Assembly: GCF_000931465.1 (NCBI RefSeq)
Contig: NZ_CP010892.1
Coordinates: 1,798,001-1,862,000 of the forward strand
DNA length: 64,000 nucleotides
Source of the DNA: Pseudomonas sp. MRSN 12121
GTDB lineage: Bacteria > Pseudomonadota > Gammaproteobacteria > Pseudomonadales > Pseudomonadaceae
Reading direction: 5' to 3'
Part shown: piece after piece, positions 48,813 to 59,248 of the stretch
Position numbering within the stretch: the first letter of the stretch is position 1
How the letters are laid out: each line of letters begins with the position of its first letter
Position numbers and translations under genes: made by a program
Notes under the pieces: generated by a model
What the model was told of the DNA's origin: nothing
The model's input: only the letters and a program-made list of their open reading frames with translations
Database searches by the model: none

Positions 48813-50082
48813 GTTTGGGGTTCTCGAGGATCAGGATGGCGCGGAAGTCGTTGACGTTGGTGCGGGTCGGCTCGGTAACGATCAAGCCGTCCAGGGCCGC
48901 GAAGTAGCCATAGCCGTTGTTGTCGTCCAGCTCGGCGGCGGCGTTCAGGCCCAGGGCGGCGGCGCGGGCGTAGCTGTCCGGGGTCATGAGGGCGCCGGCG
49001 TTGTCTTCCGAGCCGTCGATGCCGTCGGTGTCGCCGGCCAGGGCGTAGACCCCGGGCAGGCCCTTGAGGCTCTCGGTTAGGCTCAGGAGGAATTCGGCAT
49101 TGCGTCCGCCGCGGCCATTGCCGCGCACGGTGACCGTGGTTTCGCCGCCGGAGAGAATCACGCAGGGCGCCGCCAGCGGCTGGCCGTGCAGCACCACCTG
49201 GCGGGCGATGCCGGCGTGCACCTTGGCGACCTCGCGGGCTTCGCCTTCCAGGTCGCCGAGGATCAGCGGGCTGAAACCGGCCTGGCGGGCCTTGACGGCG
49301 GCGGCCTCCAGCGATTGCTGCGGTCGGGCGATCAGTTGGAAATGGCTGCGCGCCAGGCTCGGGTCGCCGGGCTTGACCGTCTCCGATTCCGGGCTTTGCA
49401 GCCAGCTGCGCACGGCCGCCGGGACCTCGATGGCATAGCGCTTGAGGATCGCCAGGGCTTCGGCCGAGGTGCTGGGGTCGGCCACGGTAGGGCCGGAGGC
49501 GATGACCGTGGCCAGGTCGCCCGGTACATCGGAAATCGCGTAGGTGTAGACGGTGGCCGGCCAGCAGGCCTTGGCCAGGCGGCCGCCCTTGATCGCCGAG
49601 AGGTGTTTGCGCACGCAGTTCATCTCGCCGATGGTGGCGCCGGACTTGAGCAGGGCCTTGTTGATCGCTTGCTTGTCGGCCAGGGTGATGCCCGCGGCGG
49701 GCAGGGCCAGCAGGGCGGAACCGCCGCCGGACAGGAGGAAGATCACCCGGTCCTGCTCCGACAGGTCGCTGACCAGTTCCAGCACACGCCGGGCCACGGC
49801 CAGGCCGGCGGCATCGGGCACCGGATGCGCGGCTTCGACCACTTCGATTTTTTCGCAGGGTGCGCCGTGGCCGTAGCGGGTCACCACCAGCCCGCGGACT
49901 TCGCCCTGCCAGCAGCGTTCGACCACCTGGGCCATGGCCGCCGCGGCCTTGCCGGCGCCGATGACGATCACCCGGCCGCTGCGGTCGCGGGGCAAATGGG
50001 CCTCGAGGACCTGCTGCGGATGGGCGGCGTCGATGGCGGTGGCGAACAGCTCGCGGAGGAATTGTTGTGGATCGAGCGGCAT
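48802..50082 (-). CDS. ttuD: Glycerate kinase (MOFRL family, TtuD/GckA type)
   Basis: Phosphorylates glycerate with ATP, probably to 2-phosphoglycerate. The 426-residue protein has the DUF4147 N-terminal domain (with VIGAGKAAAAMAQVVE near 40 and LLSGGGSALLALPAAG near 112) and a C-terminal MOFRL domain (with GRGGRNAEFLLSL). It overlaps pyk and follows glxR with a REP-like palindrome between them. Confidence 0.95.
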   Translation of the reverse strand: MPLDPQQFLRELFATAIDAAHPQQVLEAHLPRDRSGRVIVIGAGKAAAAMAQVVERCWQGEVRGLVVTRYGHGAPCEKIEVVEAAHPVPDAAGLAVARRVLELVSDLSEQDRVIFLLSGGGSALLALPAAGITLADKQAINKALLKSGATIGEMNCVRKHLSAIKGGRLAKACWPATVYTYAISDVPGDLATVIASGPTVADPSTSAEALAILKRYAIEVPAAVRSWLQSPESETVKPGDPSLARSHFQLIARPQQSLEAAAVKARQAGFSPLILGDLEGEAREVAKVHAGIARQVVLHGQPLAAPCVILSGGETTVTVRGNGRGGRNAEFLLSLTESLKGLPGVYALAGDTDGIDGSEDNAGALMTPDSYARAAALGLNAAAELDDNNGYGYFAALDGLIVTEPTRTNVNDFRAILILENPKHDA

Positions 50083-50139
50083 GGCGGGCTCCCGGGTTTC
50101 TTGTTGTTCGAGGTGTGGCGGGTAGGGCTCTGGCGATCC

Positions 50140-50202
50140 GGCTTGCCCGCGATGGCGTCGTGTCAGGCACTACGTCATCGCGGGCAAGCCACGCTCCTAC
50201 AG
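50140..50202. repeat. REP palindrome between glxR and ttuD
   Basis: GGCTTGCCCGCGATG (50140-50154) is perfectly inverted as CATCGCGGGCAAGCC (50176-50190), followed by GCTCCTACAGG. This is the classic REP form of P. fluorescens-group genomes. Confidence 0.85.
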
Positions 50203-50233
50203 GGGGGCGGGAAGCCCCCAGGTAACGGCGGGG

Positions 50234-51124
50234 TTACTTGTCGCGGATCGAGAAGTTCGCCATGTGTTCCAGGCCCTTGATCAGTGCCGAGTGGTCCCAG
50301 TTGCTGCCGCCGATGGCCGCGCAGGTGCTGAACACTTGCTGGGCGTTGGCGGTGTTCGGCAGGTTGATCGACAGTTCCTTGGCGCCTTGCAGGGCCAGGT
50401 TCAGGTCCTTCTGGTGCAGGCTGATGCGGAAGCCCGGGTCGAAGGTGCCCTTGATCATGCGTTCGCCGTGCACTTCGAGGATCTTCGAGGAAGCGAAGCC
50501 GCCCATCAGCGCTTCGCGCACCTTGGCCGGGTCGGCGCCGTTCTTCGCGGCGAACAGCAGGGCCTCGGCTACCGCCTGGATATTCAGGGCGACGATGATC
50601 TGGTTCGCCACCTTGGCGGTCTGGCCGTCGCCGTTGCCGCCGACCAGGGTGATGTTCTTGCCCATGGCCTGGAACAGCGGCAGGGCGCGGTCGAACGCCT
50701 GGCTGTCGCCGCCGACCATGACGCTCAGGGTCGCGGCCTTGGCGCCGACTTCGCCGCCGGACACCGGGGCGTCCAGGTACTGCGCGCCTTTCTCGTTGAT
50801 CTTCGCGGCGAAGGCCTTGGTCGCGGTCGGCGAGATCGAACTCATGTCGATCACGATCTTGCCCGGGCCTACGCCCGCGGCGACGCCGTCGGCGCGCAGC
50901 AGCACGTCTTCGACCTGGGGGGTATCCGGGACCATGACGATGATGAACTCGGCTTCCTGGGCCACTTCCTTGGGGCTGGCCAGGGCGATGGCGCCGGCGG
51001 CGACCAGGTCGGCTGGCGCCTTGTCGTGGTGCTGGGACAGGAACAGGCTGTGGCCGGCCTTCTGCAGGTTGCTAGCCATTGGGTGGCCCATGATGCCGGT
51101 GCCGATGAATCCGATTTTAGCCAT
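50234..51124 (-). CDS. glxR: 2-hydroxy-3-oxopropionate reductase (tartronate semialdehyde reductase)
   Basis: Reduces tartronate semialdehyde to D-glycerate with NAD(P)H. The 296-residue protein has the Rossmann start KIGFIGTGIMGHPMASNL (about 3-20), the substrate motif DAPVSGGEVGA (about 118-128) and the catalytic Lys in GGNGDGQTAKVANQI (about 162-176). It acts between Gcl/Hyi and TtuD. Confidence 0.97.
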   Translation of the reverse strand: MAKIGFIGTGIMGHPMASNLQKAGHSLFLSQHHDKAPADLVAAGAIALASPKEVAQEAEFIIVMVPDTPQVEDVLLRADGVAAGVGPGKIVIDMSSISPTATKAFAAKINEKGAQYLDAPVSGGEVGAKAATLSVMVGGDSQAFDRALPLFQAMGKNITLVGGNGDGQTAKVANQIIVALNIQAVAEALLFAAKNGADPAKVREALMGGFASSKILEVHGERMIKGTFDPGFRISLHQKDLNLALQGAKELSINLPNTANAQQVFSTCAAIGGSNWDHSALIKGLEHMANFSIRDK

Positions 51125-51180
51125 GAGAAAATCCTCTTTTTATTGCTCTATAAGGTTGCGGGGTGCCAAGGCATCCGTCT

Positions 51181-51255
51181 CGCGGGCAAGTCGGATCGCC
51201 GCCCGCTCGCTCCTACAGGCAGGGCGTGCTCTTGTAGGAGCGAGGCTTGCCCGCG
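51181..51255. repeat. REP palindrome pair between hyi and glxR
   Basis: CGCGGGCAAG at 51181 is inverted at 51246-51255, and GCTCCTACA at 51209-51217 is inverted as TGTAGGAGC at 51233-51241. The nested symmetry makes a long cruciform typical of paired Pseudomonas REPs. Confidence 0.85.
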
Positions 51256-51278
51256 ATGAACGATGACGTGGTGCCCGA

Positions 51279-52061
51279 TCAGATTGCGTTGTGGCTCTTG
51301 AGCCAGCCCAGACCGGCCTCGGTGGTGGTCAGCGGCTTGTATTCGCAGCCGACCCAGCCCTGGTAGCCGATCTTGTCCAGGTGCTCGAACAGGAAGCGGT
51401 AGTTGATCTCGCCGGTGCCCGGTTCGTTGCGCCCGGGGTTGTCCGCCAGTTGCACATGGTTGATCGCGTCCAGGTGGCCGGACAGGGTCCGGGCCAGGTC
51501 GCCCTCCATGATTTGCATGTGATAGATGTCGTATTGCAGGTACAGGTTGGCGCTGCCGACCTGCTCGCGGATCGACAGGGCCTGGGCCGTGTTGTTCAGG
51601 TAGAAGCCGGGGATGTCGCGGGTATTGATCGCCTCCATCACCAGCCGGATGCCCGCGGCCTGGAGTTTCTCGGCGGCGTACCTGAGGTTGGCGACGAAGG
51701 TCCTTTCCACCGTGGCGTCGTCCACGACTTGCGGACGGATGCCGGCCAGGCAGTTGATCTGGGTATTGCCCAGCACCTGGGCATAGGCGATGGCCAGGTC
51801 GACCCCAGCGCGGAATTCTTCGACCCGGTCGGGCAGGCAGGCGATCCCGCGCTCGCCTTTGGCCCAGTCGCCGGCCGGCAGGTTGAACAGCACCTGGGTC
51901 AGGCCATGGGCGTCGAGTTGCGCCTTGATCTGGGCGGAGCTGAAGTCGTAGGGGAACAGGTATTCGACACCGCTGAAGCCGGCTTCGGCGGCGGCCTTGA
52001 AGCGGGCGAGGAAGTCCTGTTCGGTGAACAGCATGGACAGGTTGGCGGCAAAACGCGGCAT
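51279..52061 (-). CDS. hyi: Hydroxypyruvate isomerase
   Basis: Interconverts hydroxypyruvate and tartronate semialdehyde. The 260-residue xylose-isomerase-like TIM barrel has the start RFAANLSMLFTEQDFLARF (about 3-21), metal-binding residues around VMEAINTRDIPGFYLNN (about 141-157) and the late CEYKP motif. Lies between gcl and glxR on the same strand. Confidence 0.97.
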   Translation of the reverse strand: MPRFAANLSMLFTEQDFLARFKAAAEAGFSGVEYLFPYDFSSAQIKAQLDAHGLTQVLFNLPAGDWAKGERGIACLPDRVEEFRAGVDLAIAYAQVLGNTQINCLAGIRPQVVDDATVERTFVANLRYAAEKLQAAGIRLVMEAINTRDIPGFYLNNTAQALSIREQVGSANLYLQYDIYHMQIMEGDLARTLSGHLDAINHVQLADNPGRNEPGTGEINYRFLFEHLDKIGYQGWVGCEYKPLTTTEAGLGWLKSHNAI

Positions 52062-52090
52062 GGTGGTCTCCTGTGGAAGTTGCGATCCCT

Positions 52091-52143
52091 GTAGCCGCTG
52101 GCGCGGGCTATGAAAGGCTCCAGGCGCCTTCGGCAGCGGCTAC
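52091..52143. repeat. Palindrome between gcl and hyi
   Basis: GTAGCCGCTG (52091-52100) is perfectly inverted as CAGCGGCTAC (52134-52143) around a GC-rich spacer. It resembles the repeat at 47281. Confidence 0.7.
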
Positions 52144-52152
52144 TCAGGGGTG

Positions 52153-53928
<1,776 letters not shown>

Positions 53929-53954
53929 GGTTTTGTGCCTCTTACGTTTTGTAA

Positions 53955-53964
53955 TTGTATACAA
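53955..53964. promoter_or_regulatory. Palindromic operator 1 upstream of gcl
   Basis: The perfect palindrome TTGTATACAA, 26 bases before the gcl start codon, is repeated at 54094. Such TTGTATACAA sites are typical of GntR(FCD)-type or similar dimeric repressors. The regulator is not identified. Confidence 0.6.
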
Positions 53965-54093
53965 GTGGCTTTGCGCAGAGTGTATTCACGGCAAGCGCCG
54001 CAGGTCAATCCATTTTCTCTGACGCTTGAATGCGTTCGTCCGATGCCGATAAGGCGCGGGTTTTTCGTCGGATTCAGGGTTTTGCGAAAATTA

Positions 54094-54103
54094 TTGTATA
54101 CAA
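54094..54103. promoter_or_regulatory. Palindromic operator 2 upstream of the GlcG-like gene
   Basis: Identical TTGTATACAA palindrome, about 90 bases before the GlcG-like ATG and 139 bases from its twin. Two copies in one divergent region suggest one regulator controls both directions, possibly with looping. Confidence 0.6.
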
Positions 54104-54192
54104 AAATAAATTTTATTGTGCTCTATTTGTTGCATCGGTCTTCCTATCGGAACACCCACGGTTTTCCCAATAACAAAATAAGGACGGCACCC

Positions 54193-54633
54193 ATGAGCGC
54201 TTTAACCTTGAAAGTTGCAGTCAGCCTGGCCGGCAAGGCCATCAGTTGCGGCCGCGAGATCAGTGCGGCTCCCCTGGCCATTGCGGTACTCGATGCCGGC
54301 GGGCACCTGGTGACCTTGCAGCGTGAGGACGGAGCCAGCCTGTTGCGGCCGCAGATCGCCATCGGCAAGGCGTGGGGGGCGATCGCCCTGGGCAAGGGAT
54401 CGCGCCTGCTGGCGCTGGACGCGCAGCAACGGCCGGCGTTCATCGCCGCGCTCAACAGCCTGGGGCAGGGCAGCGTGGTGCCGGCGCCGGGTGGGGTATT
54501 GATCCGGGATCAGGAGGGTGGGGTGATCGGCGCGATCGGCATCAGCGGCGACACCTCGGACATCGACGAACAATGCGCGATCAGCGCCATCGAGGCGCAG
54601 GGGTTGCGGGCGGATGCGGGGGTGAGCGCCTGA
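54193..54633 (+). CDS. GlcG/HbpS-like protein
   Basis: A 146-residue protein of the GlcG/HbpS (DUF336) family, with the motif IAVLDAGGHLVTLQREDGA (about 28-46) and the end DEQCAISAIEAQGL. GlcG members often sit with glycolate or glyoxylate genes; HbpS binds haem. Divergent from gcl across shared palindromes, so probably induced together. Exact function is unknown. Confidence 0.88.
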   Translation: MSALTLKVAVSLAGKAISCGREISAAPLAIAVLDAGGHLVTLQREDGASLLRPQIAIGKAWGAIALGKGSRLLALDAQQRPAFIAALNSLGQGSVVPAPGGVLIRDQEGGVIGAIGISGDTSDIDEQCAISAIEAQGLRADAGVSA

Positions 54634-54660
54634 GGTGTAGCGCCTGGGCTGCGACGCGAT

Positions 54661-55269
54661 CTATCGATCCGGTTCGCAGCCCTTGAGCACCAGGCGGACG
54701 ATGGTCTGCGCGGCGGCTTCGTAATCGGACTCGTCCAGCTTGGCCTTGCCGGTCACCACCGAGATCTGCCAGTCGAAGTCGGCGTAGGTCTGGGTCGCGG
54801 CCCAGATGCTGAACATCAGGTGGTGCGGATCGAGGGGCGCGATCTGGCCGCGGTCGATCCAGGTCTGGATGCAATCGATGTTGTGCTTGGCCTGGGCGTT
54901 GAGCTGCTCCACCTGGTCCGGGCTCAGGTGCGGTGCGCCGTGCATGATCTCGCTGGCGAACACCTTGGAGGCGAAGGGCAGGTCGCGGGAGATGCGGATC
55001 TTCGAACGGATGTAGCCGCTCAGCACTTCGCTGGGCACGCCGTCGGGGTTGAACGGGGTCGACGCCTGGAGGATCGGCTCGATGATGCTTTCCAGGACCT
55101 CGCGGTAGAGGTTTTCCTTGGATTTGAAGTAGTAGTAGACGTTGGGTTTGGGCAACCCCGCCTTGGCCGCGATATCGCTGGTTTTGGTCGCAGCGAAGCC
55201 TTTGTCGGCAAACTCTTCACTGGCGGCACGCAGGATCAGTTCTTTATTGCGCTCGCGGATGGTGCTCAT
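54661..55269 (-). CDS. TetR-family regulator
   Basis: A 202-residue TetR-type repressor with an N-terminal HTH (about 10-55, ATKTSDIAAKAGLPKPNVYYYF) and a RutR/YcdC-like C-terminal ligand domain. I chose the ATG at 55269 (MSTIRERNKEL) because the upstream codons do not match the family. It is convergent with the GlcG-like gene and divergent from DUF808. It is a possible but unproven controller of the gcl region; RutR-type proteins sense pyrimidines or purines. Confidence 0.9.
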   Translation of the reverse strand: MSTIRERNKELILRAASEEFADKGFAATKTSDIAAKAGLPKPNVYYYFKSKENLYREVLESIIEPILQASTPFNPDGVPSEVLSGYIRSKIRISRDLPFASKVFASEIMHGAPHLSPDQVEQLNAQAKHNIDCIQTWIDRGQIAPLDPHHLMFSIWAATQTYADFDWQISVVTGKAKLDESDYEAAAQTIVRLVLKGCEPDR

Positions 55270-55406
55270 AAACCAGGTGATTCCTTGCCTGTTCGGGCGG
55301 TTGGGCATGGTAGCACCGGCTTTGCGCGAGGCTCAAGAATGGCCCCCGCGAGCCTGCGTTGCGCGTTATGCTTCGCCACATTCATGACCTCAAGGAACCC
55401 TGATCC

Positions 55407-56333
<927 letters not shown>

Positions 56334-56345
56334 GCCAGCGATGAG

Positions 56346-56369
56346 CCCTCGCCGCGGGTGCGGCGAGGG
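56346..56369. terminator. Hairpin between DUF808 and MocR genes
   Basis: CCCTCGCCGC and GCGGCGAGGG form a perfect ten-base-pair stem with a GGGT loop between convergent genes. No clear T run, so termination is inferred. Confidence 0.6.
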
Positions 56370-57785
56370 TCAGGAGGGCAGCAGTTGCGCGACCGCCAGG
56401 CCGATCTTGTTGATCGCCTGTTCGATCTTGCGGTTGGGCACGCCGGCGAAGTTCAGCCGCAGGCAATTACGGTACTTGCCGGCGGCGGAAAAGATATTGC
56501 CGTTGGCGATCTGGATGTCCTCGGCCTCCAGCAGCCGGTTCAGCGTGTAGGTATCGAACTCGTCCGGCAACTCCACCCATAAGGTGAACCCGCCCTGGGG
56601 TTTGCTGACCCGGGTGCCTTCCGGCAGGTAGCGGCTGACCCACTCGGTCATCAGGTCGCGGTGCCGCTGGTACTGCTTGCGCATCCGTCGCAGGTGCGGC
56701 AGGTAATGCCCCTTGGCGATGAATTCGGCGACCGCCAGCTGCGGCTGGGTCGCGGTAGTGCCGGAGCCGACGTATTTCATGTGCAGCACTTGCGGCAGGT
56801 AGCGCCCCGGCGCGATCCAGCCGATCCGCAGGCCCGGCGCCAGGGTCTTGGAGAACGAACTGCACAGCAGCACCCGGCCGTCCTCGTCGAAGGATTTCAG
56901 GGTCCGTGGCCGTGGGTAGCGGAACGCCAGGTCGCCATAGATATCGTCTTCGATGATCGGCACGTCATAGCGCTGGGCCAGGCGGATCATCGCGCGCTTG
57001 CGGTCGTCCGGCATGATGTAGCCCAGCGGATTGTTGCAGTTTGGCGTGAGCTGGATGGCCTTGACCGGCCATTGTTCCAGGGCCATTTCCATGGCTTCCA
57101 GGCTGATGCCGGTGACCGGGTCGGTGGGGATCTCCAGGGCCTTGAGGCCGGCGGCCTTGAGCAGCTGGATGATGCCGTGGAAGCACGGGGAGGCGATGGC
57201 CACGATATCGCCGGGTTCGCACAGCGCGCGGATGGCGATCGACAGCGCCTCCTGACAACCGCTGGTGACGACGATTTCCGCAGGGGTCAGGCGACAACCC
57301 GAATCCACGCCCAGGCGGGCGATCTGCTCGCGCAGGGTCAGCACGCCTTGCAGGTGGTTGTATTGCAGGCTTGGGCTGTCGCTGCGCCGGCTGATCCGCG
57401 CCAGGGCGGTCAGCAACGGCTTGAGGGTCGGCGCGGTGGTGTCCGGCATGCCGCAGCCCAGTTGCACGGCCTGGATGTTCTGTTCCTGGCGCATCAGGTC
57501 CTGCACCAGGTCCCATTGTGAGATATCCACAGGCCGCAGCGATGGCCGTCCCATCTTCGGCAGTTCCGGCAAGCGGCGGCCGGCCGGGACGAAATACCCC
57601 GACTTGGGCTTGGGAATAGCCAGTCCGGAGCTTTCCAGGACCCGATAGGCCTGCTGGACGGTGGTGAGGCTGACGCCATGCTCGAGGCTCAGGGCCCGGA
57701 CCGAGGGCAAACGCTCCCCCGGCCCGTACAACCCTTGCTCAATGCGGCTGCTGATGTATTCGGCGAGATTCAGGTATCGAGTCAT
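56370..57785 (-). CDS. MocR-type (GntR/aminotransferase) regulator
   Basis: A 471-residue regulator with a GntR winged HTH (about 1-68, ALSLEHGVSLTTVQQAYRVL) fused to a type I aminotransferase fold (about 100-460). The PLP-binding Lys is predicted at 313 in SSFSKTLAPGLRIGW, with EDDIYGDLAF before it. MocR proteins sense PLP or amino acids and usually control the divergent gene. Here that is the SGNH gene that starts an unusual cluster. From memory, the gvg cluster also has a GntR/aminotransferase-type regulator. Confidence 0.93.
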   Translation of the reverse strand: MTRYLNLAEYISSRIEQGLYGPGERLPSVRALSLEHGVSLTTVQQAYRVLESSGLAIPKPKSGYFVPAGRRLPELPKMGRPSLRPVDISQWDLVQDLMRQEQNIQAVQLGCGMPDTTAPTLKPLLTALARISRRSDSPSLQYNHLQGVLTLREQIARLGVDSGCRLTPAEIVVTSGCQEALSIAIRALCEPGDIVAIASPCFHGIIQLLKAAGLKALEIPTDPVTGISLEAMEMALEQWPVKAIQLTPNCNNPLGYIMPDDRKRAMIRLAQRYDVPIIEDDIYGDLAFRYPRPRTLKSFDEDGRVLLCSSFSKTLAPGLRIGWIAPGRYLPQVLHMKYVGSGTTATQPQLAVAEFIAKGHYLPHLRRMRKQYQRHRDLMTEWVSRYLPEGTRVSKPQGGFTLWVELPDEFDTYTLNRLLEAEDIQIANGNIFSAAGKYRNCLRLNFAGVPNRKIEQAINKIGLAVAQLLPS

Positions 57786-57823
57786 GCGGGGGACTGTAGC
57801 GACTCATCTGTCGTATAAAAAGT

Positions 57824-57874
57824 TACAGATTTCACTTTTTTTGAAAATTTTTCAGGGTGAAAAGGCAATCTGTA
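57824..57874. promoter_or_regulatory. Candidate MocR operator and divergent promoter region
   Basis: An AT-rich stretch in otherwise GC-rich DNA. TACAGATT (57824-57831) is inverted as AATCTGTA (57867-57874), with inner TCAC and GTGA. A TATAAG -10-like box follows at 57901. The location between the regulator and the cluster suggests regulator binding; inferred only. Confidence 0.45.
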
Positions 57875-58061
57875 CTGAGAAAAATCCTAGAGCGTGTACC
57901 TATAAGACAGTCATTGCCTTTGGGAAGATGGCCCGCATCGCACTGTACTGGTTGTTTTTAGATACAGCCGCAGCGCCATTCAGAATCTCCCAGGCAGCGA
58001 GTAACGGGCTTCTCCCCCTCAAGCTACTTTAGACGATGATTTCTCAAGGAAGAGCAGGGTA

Positions 58062-59063
58062 ATGACAGCAAGGATCAAACTGACTCCGCAGATGGCTGAG
58101 TACGAACAGAAGTTCACCGACGGCGGTGAAGTTCGCTGGCTTCCCTACTTGATGTATTTCCACCCGACCGACCACCGTTCGGAGGTGGTCAATACAGATG
58201 CCTCGGGCTTCCGCTATTCGGAATTGCTGGGCATACAGTATTCGGTGGCCAACAGTCGCCACGCCAAGAGCGTGCGGGTGCTGGCCGGCAGCTCGACGGT
58301 GTTTGGCATCGGCGCCAGTTCGGATGCGTGGACGCTACCGTCGCGACTGGCGGAGAACGACCCGGACAGCCGGCCCTGGATCAACTTTGGCGGGCGCAGC
58401 TTCAACTCGACCCAGGAGCTGACGCTCTTCACCCTCTACCGCCACATGTTGCCCAAGGTCGACGAGATCGTGCTGTTCTCCGGGTTCAACAACCTGGGGC
58501 TGGCCCGCCAGCCGCAGAGCAGCCGTGGCGAACATGGCGCCTTCTTCAACTGCAATCAGTTCTTCGACGCCATGCGTCCGGAGTCCCAGGCGCCCAAGCG
58601 CGGCATGCTCCGTGCCCTGCTCGGCAAGGAAGAGGAGCCGACGCCCGAGCCGCCACCGAGCATGGAAGAGCAGATCGAATACGCCGCCGACCTGACCCTG
58701 CGTCATCTGGACACCTGGCGGGCGCTGGCGGCCGACATGGGCGCCAAGCTGACCTTCATCCTGCAGCCGCTGGCCGGCTGGGTCCGGGAGAAGGGCTGCG
58801 ACGAGGAAGAACAGCTGTTCGCCGAACTGGATCGCGCCGGCAGTTTCAGCGAAGTCTATGGCGACATCCTGCAACCCAGCGTCTGCGAGGCCTATGCCGC
58901 CCGCCTGCGCGAAGGCGCGCAGAAGATGGGCGTGCGTTTCGTGAACATTACGCCGCTGCTGTCCGAGGCCCTGCGGCCTGAGCAGTGGCTGTTCGTCGAC
59001 CGTATTCACTTCACCGACCAGGGGAACGATTTCGTCTCGAAAATCATCCTCGATGTTCTTTAA
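58062..59063 (+). CDS. SGNH/GDSL hydrolase-like protein, first gene of accessory cluster
   Basis: A 333-residue protein without a signal peptide that shows all the SGNH blocks in degenerate form: GSSTVFG (Ser78 as nucleophile, GDS changed to GSS), the block II-like INFGGRSFNS, the block III-like FSGFNN, and DRIHFT near the end with Asp313 and His316. It could be an esterase, acyltransferase or hydrolase for a biosynthetic intermediate. I vaguely recall some homologs carrying a phenazine-inducer label, which the sequence does not support. Start fixed by AGGAAGAGCAGGG upstream. Confidence 0.82.
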   Translation: MTARIKLTPQMAEYEQKFTDGGEVRWLPYLMYFHPTDHRSEVVNTDASGFRYSELLGIQYSVANSRHAKSVRVLAGSSTVFGIGASSDAWTLPSRLAENDPDSRPWINFGGRSFNSTQELTLFTLYRHMLPKVDEIVLFSGFNNLGLARQPQSSRGEHGAFFNCNQFFDAMRPESQAPKRGMLRALLGKEEEPTPEPPPSMEEQIEYAADLTLRHLDTWRALAADMGAKLTFILQPLAGWVREKGCDEEEQLFAELDRAGSFSEVYGDILQPSVCEAYAARLREGAQKMGVRFVNITPLLSEALRPEQWLFVDRIHFTDQGNDFVSKIILDVL

Positions 59064-59074
59064 AGGAGTCTGCC

Positions 59075-59161
59075 ATGAGCTACATCAAGAACTTGTTCCA
59101 GCGCCTCTTCGGCAAGAAGAAAAAGAAGAAGCCGGACTCTTCGATCTACCCGATGTTCTGA
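59075..59161 (+). CDS. 28-residue lysine-rich small peptide
   Basis: An ATG with AAAGGAG nine bases upstream opens a 28-codon frame: an amphipathic N-terminus MSYIKNLFQRLFG, then KKKKKK, then PDSSIYPMF. It is 11 bases after the SGNH stop, and a hairpin follows its own stop. The strong ribosome binding site, isolated position and conserved-looking tail make it a real gene. Possible roles: precursor or scaffold peptide, or small regulator. The gvg cluster also requires very small ORFs, as I recall it. Confidence 0.75.
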   Translation: MSYIKNLFQRLFGKKKKKKPDSSIYPMF

Positions 59162-59169
59162 TCTCGACA

Positions 59170-59200
59170 CCCTCGGTCATTGCCTGCCGATGACTGAGGG
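59170..59200 (+). terminator. Hairpin after the small peptide gene
   Basis: CCCTCGGTCAT and ATGACTGAGGG pair over 11 bases (one G-U) with a nine-base loop, eight bases past the peptide stop. No T run; it could attenuate read-through or protect the upstream mRNA. Confidence 0.55.
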
Positions 59201-59248
59201 CCGGCAATGGATTGCCTCGGTCTCCAACCTGGAAGGGAAGTAAACAGT

